From: Actinomadura physcomitrii
GTDB lineage: Bacteria; Actinomycetota; Actinomycetes; Streptosporangiales; Streptosporangiaceae
Assembly (NCBI RefSeq): GCF_008923205.2
Contig: NZ_WBMS02000033.1
Coordinates: 1-64,000, forward strand
Length of the DNA: 64,000 bases
Direction: 5' to 3'
Positions 57,923 through 64,000 of this stretch are shown here, one piece after another (position 1 is the stretch's first letter; each line of letters starts with the position of its first letter). Made by a program: the position numbers and the translations under genes. The notes under the pieces were generated by a model. That model saw nothing but the letters and a program-made list of their open reading frames with translations, was not told the origin of the DNA and made no database searches.

Positions 57923-59314
57923 CTACTTGCGCGCCTTGCCGCGCTTCTCGCGGATCTTCATCGCGATGTCCAGCGGCGTCCCGGCGAACCCGAACTCCTC
58001 GCGCAGCCGGCGCTCGATGAACCGCCGGTACCCCTCCTCCAGGAACCCGGACGTGAACAGCACGAACCGCGGCGGCCGCACCCCCGCCTGCGTCGCGAAC
58101 AGCACCCGCGGCTGCTTGCCGCCGCGCACCGGATGGGGATGCGAGTTCACCAGGTCGGCGAAGAACTGGTTCAGCTTCGACGTCGGGACGCGGGTGTTCC
58201 AGCCGTCCAGCGCCGTGTCGATCGCCGGGACGAACCGGTCCATGTGCCGGCCCGTCTTCGCCGAGATGTTCACCCGCGGCGCCCACCGCGCGTTGTGCAG
58301 CTGCCGGTCGATCTCGCGCTCCAGGTAGTGGCGGCGCTCCTCGTCCAGCAGGTCCCACTTGTTGTACGCGATGACCAGCGCCCGGCCCGAGTCGATCACC
58401 ATCGAGACGATCCGCAGGTCCTGCTCGGCGAGCGGCTCGTCCGCGTCCACCAGCACCACCGCGACCTCGGCGCGCTCCAGCGCCGACTGCGTGCGCAGCG
58501 TCGCGTAGAAGTCGGCGCCCTGGTTCTCCCGGTGCCGCCGCCGGATCCCCGCCGTGTCGATGAACCGGAACGTCCGGCCGCCCAGCTCGATCAGCTCGTC
58601 GACCGGGTCGCGGGTCGTGCCCGCCACCGCGTCCACCACCGCCCGGTTCTCCCCCGCCAGCCGGTTCAGCAGGCTCGACTTGCCGACGTTCGGCCGGCCC
58701 AGCAGCGCGATCCGGGTCGGCCCGCCCTGCTCCCCGAACGTCTCGCGCGGCGCCGGCGCCGGCAGCGCCTCCAGCACCGCGTCCAGCAGGTCCCCGCTGC
58801 CACGGCCGTGCAGCGCCGACACCGGATGCGGCTCCCCGATGCCGAGCGACCACAGCATCGCCGCGTCCGCCTCGGTGCCCGCGTCGTCGACCTTGTTGGC
58901 CACCAGCACCACCGGCTTGCCGGACCGGCGCAGGATCTCCACCACGGCCTCGTCGACGTCCGTCGCGCCCACCGTCGCGTCCACCACGAACATCACCACG
59001 TCGGCCAGGTCCACCGCGAGGCGCGCCTGCTCGGCGATCGCGGCGGCCAGCCCGGCCGCGTCCGGCAGCCAGCCGCCGGTGTCGACGACGGTGAACCGCC
59101 GCCCCGACCACGTCGCGTCGTAGGCGACGCGGTCCCGGGTGACCCCCGGCACGTCCTCCACGACGGCCTCGCGGCGCCCCAGGATCCGGTTCACCAGCGT
59201 CGACTTGCCGACGTTGGGCCGCCCCACCACCGCCACCACCGGCGCCGGGCCGGCGTCGGCGGCGACGTCCTCGACGACGTCCGCGGTCTCGATCTCGTAA
59301 TCGCTCACAGTCAT
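57923..59314 (-). CDS. der: ribosome-assembly GTPase Der (EngA)
   Basis: 463-residue GTPase with two tandem G domains: GRPNVGKST with DTGGW in the first, GRPNVGKSS with DTAGI in the second, and NKVD/NKWD specificity motifs. The KH-like C-terminal domain follows (about 375-460). Needed for 50S subunit maturation. The start is uncertain: ATG 59314 is used, GTG 59308 has better Shine-Dalgarno spacing, and GTG 59347 would overlap the cmk stop. Confidence 0.95.
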   Translation of the reverse strand: MTVSDYEIETADVVEDVAADAGPAPVVAVVGRPNVGKSTLVNRILGRREAVVEDVPGVTRDRVAYDATWSGRRFTVVDTGGWLPDAAGLAAAIAEQARLAVDLADVVMFVVDATVGATDVDEAVVEILRRSGKPVVLVANKVDDAGTEADAAMLWSLGIGEPHPVSALHGRGSGDLLDAVLEALPAPAPRETFGEQGGPTRIALLGRPNVGKSSLLNRLAGENRAVVDAVAGTTRDPVDELIELGGRTFRFIDTAGIRRRHRENQGADFYATLRTQSALERAEVAVVLVDADEPLAEQDLRIVSMVIDSGRALVIAYNKWDLLDEERRHYLEREIDRQLHNARWAPRVNISAKTGRHMDRFVPAIDTALDGWNTRVPTSKLNQFFADLVNSHPHPVRGGKQPRVLFATQAGVRPPRFVLFTSGFLEEGYRRFIERRLREEFGFAGTPLDIAMKIREKRGKARK

Positions 59315-59343
59315 ATCCCCACAGGGGCCGTCAGGCCGCCCGC

Positions 59344-60006
59344 TCACTCATGCTCTTTGGCGAGGCGGACGACCGCCTCGATGACCTCGGCGAGGCCCAG
59401 CTCCGTCGAGTCGATCTCGTGCGCGTCCGCCGCCTTCGCCAGCGGCGACGCCTTCCGGGTGGAGTCCAGCCGGTCGCGGCGCGCCTGCTCGGCCCGCGTC
59501 ACCGTCACCGACGCGCCCGGGTCCGCCGCGAGGTCCTTCGCGCGGCGGGCCGCCCGCACCTCCTCGCTGGCGGTCAGGTACACCTTGACCGGCGCGTCCG
59601 GCGCGACGACCGTGCCGATGTCGCGGCCCTCCACCACGATGCCCCCGCCCGAAATGATCTCACGCTGCAGCGCCACCAGCCGCGCCCGGACGGCCGGGAC
59701 CGCGCTGACCGCGCTGACCGCGTTCGTCACCTCGCGGGTGCGGATCGGCTCCGACACGTCCTGCCCGTCCACGCTGATCGACGGGGCGTCAGGATCGGTG
59801 CCCGACTCGAGCACCGGGTCCTGCGCGCGGGCCGCGACCGCGTCCGCGTCCTCCACCGGGACGCCGTTGCGCAGCATCCACCACGTCATCGCGCGGTACA
59901 TCGCGCCGGTGTCGAGGTAGCGCAGGCCGAGCGCGCGGGCGACGCCCTTGGACGCGCTGGACTTGCCCGAACCGGAGGGTCCGTCCATGGCGATGACGAG
60001 CGGCAC
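59344..60006 (-). CDS. cmk: (d)CMP kinase
   Basis: 220-residue nucleoside monophosphate kinase that makes CDP/dCDP. The P-loop is GPSGSGKSS (about 9-17). RYLDTGAMYRAMTW (substrate site), VVEGRDIGTVV and RRDRLDSTRKASPL are classical Cmk motifs. GTG start with GGGAG five bases before it. It stops just before der in the same operon. Confidence 0.95.
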   Translation of the reverse strand: MPLVIAMDGPSGSGKSSASKGVARALGLRYLDTGAMYRAMTWWMLRNGVPVEDADAVAARAQDPVLESGTDPDAPSISVDGQDVSEPIRTREVTNAVSAVSAVPAVRARLVALQREIISGGGIVVEGRDIGTVVAPDAPVKVYLTASEEVRAARRAKDLAADPGASVTVTRAEQARRDRLDSTRKASPLAKAADAHEIDSTELGLAEVIEAVVRLAKEHE

Positions 60007-60164
60007 GATCGCTCCCTTTCGTCGGCATCGAAGCGCCCGCCGGCACGGGCGGGCGGCGGGCGGGGCGGGCGGCGGAACGCGAGCGTCTCCCTCGCGGGCC
60101 CGGCGCTTCAGGCTACCGGCCCGCGCCCACCACCGCGGCCCGCCGCGGGTTCGCAGGCCCCCGG

Positions 60165-61265
60165 TTACCGGCCGGGGACCGACCAGCCGCGCGAGCGCAG
60201 CTCGGCGGCGAGCCGGTCCGCCGCCTCCGGCACCACCGCCAGCTCCAGCACGCCCAGCGGGCGGCCCGGCGAATGCTCGATCGCCACGTCCTCGATGTTC
60301 ACCCCGGCGACCCCCGCCGCCTGGAAGATCATCGCCAGCTCCCCCGGCCGGTCCGGGATGACCACCTGCACCGTCGCGTACGCCGACTGGCCGCCGCCGT
60401 GCTTGCCCGGGATCCGGGACCGGCCCGCGTTCCCGCGCAGCAGCAGGTCCGCGACGTGCGCCGCCGCGCCCTCGCTGCCGTCGCGCAGCAGCGACGCCGC
60501 GACCGCCAGGTCCGTCGCGACCGCCTCCAGCACGTCCGCGACCGGCTCGGCGTTCGCCGACAGGATCCCGATCCACAGCCGCGGGTCGCTCGCCGCGATC
60601 CGCGTCACGTCCCGGACGCCCTGCCCCGCCAGGCCCAGCGCCGTCTCGTCGGCGCCCGTCAACCGCGCCGCCACCGCCGCCGACACCACGTGCGGGCCGT
60701 GCGACACCAGCGCCACCGCCCGGTCGTGGTCCGCGGCGTCCACCTCCACCGGCGTCGCGCCGCACGCCTTCGCCAGCGCCGTCACCTTCGCGCGGGTCTC
60801 CGGCGCCGCCTCCGGCGTCGCGCACAGGGCCCACGGGCGGCCGAGGAACAGGTCCGGACGCGCCGCGCCCGGCCCCGACCGCTCGCTGCCCGCGAGGGGG
60901 TGCCCCGCGACGAACGTCGACAGGTCGCAGCCCAGCTCCGCCGCCTGCGCCAGCGGCAGCGCCTTCACGCTCGCCACGTCGGTGTACGCGGTCGCCAGGC
61001 CGCGCTTCTGCGCGTCCAGCAGCGTCACCGCGACCGCCGCGGGCGGCACCGCCAGCACCGCCAGGTCCGCGGGCTCCGCGGACGCGCCGTCCGGCAGCGC
61101 CTCCCCCGCGCCCAGCTCCACCGCCAGCGCGAGCGCCGCCGCGTCCCGGTCGGTCAGCAGCACCCGCGCGCCGCGCTCGCGCATCGCCAGCGCGATCGAC
61201 GTGCCGATCAAGCCCGTCCCGACCACGACGATGCGGCCCACCACGTCCTCGTCCACGCCCGTCAC
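60165..61265 (-). CDS. tyrA: prephenate dehydrogenase
   Basis: 366-residue TyrA, oxidising prephenate to 4-hydroxyphenylpyruvate in tyrosine synthesis. The N-terminal NAD(P) motif is VVVGTGLIGTS (about 13-23). TDVASVK, AGHPLAGSERSG and the helical dimer domain follow. A C-terminal ACT domain (about 288-366; TVQVVIPDRPGELAMIFQAAGVAGVNIED) suggests feedback control. GTG start. Downstream of aroH. Confidence 0.93.
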   Translation of the reverse strand: MTGVDEDVVGRIVVVGTGLIGTSIALAMRERGARVLLTDRDAAALALAVELGAGEALPDGASAEPADLAVLAVPPAAVAVTLLDAQKRGLATAYTDVASVKALPLAQAAELGCDLSTFVAGHPLAGSERSGPGAARPDLFLGRPWALCATPEAAPETRAKVTALAKACGATPVEVDAADHDRAVALVSHGPHVVSAAVAARLTGADETALGLAGQGVRDVTRIAASDPRLWIGILSANAEPVADVLEAVATDLAVAASLLRDGSEGAAAHVADLLLRGNAGRSRIPGKHGGGQSAYATVQVVIPDRPGELAMIFQAAGVAGVNIEDVAIEHSPGRPLGVLELAVVPEAADRLAAELRSRGWSVPGR

Positions 61266-61310
61266 CCTACTGCGCCCCGTCCGCCCAATCCGCGCGATCC
61301 GCGCCGGCCC

Positions 61311-61384
61311 ATGCCTCGCTACGGTCGGGCGCTACTGCGCGATGTCCATGCCTCGCTACGCTCGGGCGCTACTGCGCGATGTCC
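61311..61384. repeat. 37-bp tandem duplication at the end of aroH
   Basis: Two copies of a 37-bp unit (beginning ATGCCTCGCTACG on the plus strand) differ by one base. The right copy includes the last codons and stop of aroH. The left copy is extra, non-coding sequence between aroH and tyrA. Confidence 0.92.
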
Positions 61385-61731
61385 AGCCGGAGCGCCTTCG
61401 CGCCGCGCAGGTACACGTGCTGGACCTCCGCGCGCGGACGGTCCGTCGCGACGTGCGCCATCAGCCGGATCACCCGCGGCAGCGCGTGCGGCACCGCGAT
61501 CTCGCTCGCGCACATCAGCGGCACCTCCTGGAAGCCGAGCTTGCGCGCCGCCAGCGCCGGGAACTCCGCCGTCAGGTCCGGCGTCGCCGTGAACAGCACG
61601 CTGATCACATCGTCGGTGGTCAGCCCGTTGCGGCTCATCACCTCGCTCACCAGCTCGGTCGTCGCCGCCAGGATCTCCTCCCGGTCGTCGGCGTCCACCT
61701 GCGTCGCCCCGCGGACCGCCCGTACCGCCAC
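61369..61731 (-). CDS. aroH: chorismate mutase, AroH type
   Basis: 120-residue trimeric pseudo-barrel chorismate mutase (chorismate to prephenate). Typical segments are VRGATQVDADDREEIL, VLFTATPDLTAEFPA, VPLMCASEIAVPHALPRVIRLM and the C-terminal HVYLRGAKALR with the active-site Arg. It supplies tyrA directly downstream. GTG start. Confidence 0.94.
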   Translation of the reverse strand: MAVRAVRGATQVDADDREEILAATTELVSEVMSRNGLTTDDVISVLFTATPDLTAEFPALAARKLGFQEVPLMCASEIAVPHALPRVIRLMAHVATDRPRAEVQHVYLRGAKALRLDIAQ

Positions 61732-61760
61732 GTCGCTCCCTCTCCGTCCGATCGCCGGGC

Positions 61761-62492
61761 CTACAGCCCGACCGCCTGGTACAGCTCGCCGACCTCCTGC
61801 ACGGTCAGCGCCCGCATCGTGCCCGGCTTCAGCTGGCCGAGCCTGATCGGCCCGAACTCTATGCGGGCCAGCTGCTGGACCGGGAACCCGACCTCCTTCA
61901 GCAGCCGCCGCACGATGTGCTTGCGCCCCTCGTGCAGGGTGATCTCCACGAGCACCCGCTTGCCGATCTGGTCGAACACCCGGAACCGGTCCGCCTTGGC
62001 GGGCCCGTCCTCCAGCGTCACCCCGGCGCGCAGCCGCTTGCCGAGATCGCGCGGGATCGGCCCGTGGATCTCGGCGAGGTAGGTCTTGAACACCCCGTAG
62101 CTCGGATGGGTGAGCCGGTGGGCGAGCTCCCCGTCGTTGGTGAGCAGGATCAGGCCCTCGGTGTCGGTGTCGAGCCGGCCGACGTGGAACAGCCGCTCCG
62201 GCACGTCCACGTAGTCCTCCAGGGACTTGCGGCCCAGCTCGTCCGACATCGTGCTGACCACGCCGCGCGGCTTGTTGATCATGTAGTACCGCATCTCGGC
62301 GCGGGTCTCGACCCGCTTGCCGTCCACATGGATCACGGCCCGCCGCGGGTCGACCCGCTCGCCGAACCGGAACACCCGCTTGCCGTCGACGGTCACCCGG
62401 CCCTCGCCGATCAGCTCCTCGCAGTGGCGGCGGCTGCCGATCCCGGCTTCGGCCAGCACCTTCTGCAGCCGCACGCCCTCGTTGTCAGTCAC
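61761..62492 (-). CDS. rluB: 23S rRNA pseudouridine synthase, RluB/RsuA family
   Basis: 243 residues. An S4 RNA-binding domain (about 5-50; VRLQKVLAEAGIGSRRHCEELI) is followed by the RsuA-type catalytic domain with the catalytic Asp in GRLDTDTEGL (about 101-110). In this scp neighbourhood the RluB assignment is usual. GTG start overlapping the scpB stop (GTGA). Confidence 0.92.
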   Translation of the reverse strand: MTDNEGVRLQKVLAEAGIGSRRHCEELIGEGRVTVDGKRVFRFGERVDPRRAVIHVDGKRVETRAEMRYYMINKPRGVVSTMSDELGRKSLEDYVDVPERLFHVGRLDTDTEGLILLTNDGELAHRLTHPSYGVFKTYLAEIHGPIPRDLGKRLRAGVTLEDGPAKADRFRVFDQIGKRVLVEITLHEGRKHIVRRLLKEVGFPVQQLARIEFGPIRLGQLKPGTMRALTVQEVGELYQAVGL

Positions 62493-63094
62493 GATTCCTC
62501 AACTATGTCTTCTGGCAGGTCGTCGGGGAGGAAGGGGGCCAGCTCCGGCAGCTCGCCGAGGTCGCGCAGCCCCAGCCGCTCCAGGAAGTACCCGGTGGTG
62601 CGGTACAGGTGCGCGCCGGTCTCCGGTTCCTGGCCGGCGTTCTCGATCAGGCCGCGCAGCGTCAGCGTCCGCATCACGCCGTCGCTGTTGACGCCGCGGA
62701 CCGCCGACACCCGCGCCCGGCTCACCGGCTGCCGGTAGGCGACGACCGCGAGGGTCTCCAGCGCGGCCTGCGTCAGCCGGGCCTGCTGGCCGTCGGTGAC
62801 GAACCGCTCCACCACCGGGGCGCACACGTCCCGGGTGTAGAACCGCCAGCCGCCGGCGACCTCCCTGAGGTCGAACCCCCGGCCCTGCTCGGTGTATTCC
62901 GCGGCCAGCTCCCGCAGCGTCGCGGCGACCTCGCCGCGCGGCCGCTCCAGCAGCTGCGCCAGGGTGATCTCCGCGACCGGCTCGTCCACGACCAGCAGGA
63001 TCGCCTCTATCGACGCGCGCAGGGCCGGCCGCCCCTCGGCGCCGTCGCCGCCCGGCGCCTCCTCCGGCACGTCCGGGCCGGGTCCCTCAGTCAT
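62489..63094 (-). CDS. scpB: condensin subunit ScpB
   Basis: 201-residue kleisin-interacting protein with two winged-helix domains (ASIEAILLVVDEPV; TQAALETLAVVAYRQPVSRARVSAVRGV). Works with SMC and ScpA in chromosome segregation. Its ATG overlaps the scpA stop by eight bases. Confidence 0.95.
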   Translation of the reverse strand: MTEGPGPDVPEEAPGGDGAEGRPALRASIEAILLVVDEPVAEITLAQLLERPRGEVAATLRELAAEYTEQGRGFDLREVAGGWRFYTRDVCAPVVERFVTDGQQARLTQAALETLAVVAYRQPVSRARVSAVRGVNSDGVMRTLTLRGLIENAGQEPETGAHLYRTTGYFLERLGLRDLGELPELAPFLPDDLPEDIVEES

Positions 63095-63986
63095 CGTCCT
63101 CCTCGTCCTTCCCGTCCTTCTCGGCCGCGTCCCGGGCCTCGCGGGAGCCCTCGTAGTCGTCGCCGACCGCCACGTCGCCCTCGTCGGTGCCGGTCCACGT
63201 GACGTGCAGCTCGCCGAGCGGCTCGAGCTGCTCGAACGCGACGGCCCGCTCCCGGTACAGCTCCAGCAGCGCCAGGAACCGCGCGACGACCTCGTAGGTG
63301 CCGTCGGCGTCGGACGCCAGGACGCGGAACGTGGTCCTGCGGAGCCGCCGCAGCTTCTCCACGACGATCGCGGCCTGCTCCTTGACGCTCGCCTTCGGCT
63401 GGTACATGTGCTCGACCGACACCGACGGCGGCGCCTTCGGGGTGAGGGCCTTGGCGGCGAGCCGGGCGAACTCCTCCGGGCCGAGGCCGAGCAGCACCTC
63501 CGGCAGCAGGTTGGCGAACTTCGGCTCCATCGGCACCACGCGCGGGAAGCGCTTCGCCGCGTCGGCCATCCGGGCGGCGAGCACCTGCGCGACCTCCTTG
63601 TACGCGCGGTACTGCAGCAGGCGGGCGAACAGCAGGTCGCGGGCCTCCAGCAGGGCCAGGTCCTCCTCGTCGTCGACCTCGCCGGACGGCAGCAGCCGCG
63701 CCGCCTTCAGGTCCAGCAGGGTCGCGGCGACCAGCAGGAAGTGGCTGGCCTGGTCGAGGTCCCAGTCCCGGCCGTAGGAGCGGATGTGGGCGATGAAGTC
63801 GTCGGTGACCTTGTGCAGGGACACCTCGGTGATGTCGAGCTTGTGCTTGGAGATCAGCCCGAGCAGCAGGTCGAAGGGGCCGTCGAAGTTGTCGAGGTGG
63901 ACGCGGAAGCCCTGCTCCCCGCCCTCGCCCTGCGCCTCGCCCTCGCTCCCGCCCTGCTCCGGCGCCGTCTCCTCCACATCGGTCAC
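63087..63986 (-). CDS. scpA: condensin kleisin subunit ScpA
   Basis: 299 residues. The N-terminal SMC-binding region is FDGPFDLLLGLISKHKLDITEVSLHKVTDDF (about 35-65). The conserved SHFLLVAATLLDLKAARLLP follows, and a C-terminal winged helix near 200-250. The first 25 residues are Glu/Gly-rich. The GTG start lies close to the window edge. Confidence 0.95.
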   Translation of the reverse strand: MTDVEETAPEQGGSEGEAQGEGGEQGFRVHLDNFDGPFDLLLGLISKHKLDITEVSLHKVTDDFIAHIRSYGRDWDLDQASHFLLVAATLLDLKAARLLPSGEVDDEEDLALLEARDLLFARLLQYRAYKEVAQVLAARMADAAKRFPRVVPMEPKFANLLPEVLLGLGPEEFARLAAKALTPKAPPSVSVEHMYQPKASVKEQAAIVVEKLRRLRRTTFRVLASDADGTYEVVARFLALLELYRERAVAFEQLEPLGELHVTWTGTDEGDVAVGDDYEGSREARDAAEKDGKDEEDDD

Positions 63987-64000
63987 CGTAGCGGAGGACG

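Overview
The window looks like chromosome of a high-GC actinobacterium. Coding regions run well above 70% GC with strong third-position G/C bias. Family-level markers point the same way: two Lsr2 nucleoid proteins, F420-type enzymes (an LLM oxidoreductase and a PPOX-class protein), an actinobacterial cytochrome b of the bc1-aa3 type, PucR regulators, SoxR with its iron-sulfur motif, and GTP-dependent PEP carboxykinase. My inference is a Streptosporangiales/Thermomonosporaceae-type genome (Actinomadura-like). I cannot name a species.

Layout, left to right. 1-4055: a cut-off acyl-CoA dehydrogenase, then a LysR regulator divergent from a two-gene galactarate/talarate catabolic operon (kdgD plus an enolase-superfamily dehydratase). 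4068-5100: a tight cluster of four unusual tRNA genes (Val, Ile, Gln, Lys) beside a lower-GC, frameshifted HNH endonuclease. 5195-9816: a tiny membrane-type ORF, a PrmC-like methyltransferase, a 2OG-Fe(II) oxygenase, a Cys-rich pentapeptide-repeat protein and a PrsW-like membrane protease. 9816-16728: decay and stress genes. A collapsed MFS/LysR divergent pair is followed by a lone cytochrome b, a Zn-alcohol dehydrogenase with a DUF2795 protein, a DyP peroxidase-encapsulin operon, and MerR and Ppx fragments. 16729-24100: a second Zn-alcohol dehydrogenase, an MFS pump with a carboxypeptidase-regulatory-like tail, a SnoaL-like protein, and an isoprenyl-synthase-like protein with a PucR regulator.

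24098-35082: catalase, PucR regulator, the Lsr2 pair, a CASTOR/POLLUX-like ion channel, a membrane protein, a gutted EamA transporter and two CNNM/CBS proteins. 35095-44406: an HTH-ClpN pair behind a double operator, a GlcD-like oxidase, an LLM oxidoreductase, an RNA helicase-nitrilase operon and an HD protein. 44479-49207: 6-phosphogluconate dehydrogenase, then a HAD phosphomutase-GH65 phosphorylase pair. 49251-56689: soxR, pckG with two candidate carbon-control operators, the molybdate operon (TOBE regulator-modA-modB-modC), an esterase and a SoxR-box-driven PPOX protein. 57540-63986: a leftward housekeeping block, scpA-scpB-rluB-aroH-tyrA-cmk-der.

Two themes connect the genes. The first is oxidative and general stress: DyP-encapsulin, catalase, SoxR and its likely target, and SigB-like GTTT-N14/15-GGGTA or GGGAA promoters before the lone cytochrome b and both alcohol dehydrogenases. 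The second is visible genome decay: at least six broken genes (HNH, MFS, LysR, MerR, Ppx, EamA), some of them clean internal deletions. I see no CRISPR array, prophage, complete insertion sequence or classical biosynthetic gene cluster. The least-explained systems are the HTH-ClpN pair, the tandem Lsr2 pair with RGR/RGK divergence, and the isoprenyl-synthase-like/PucR pair.
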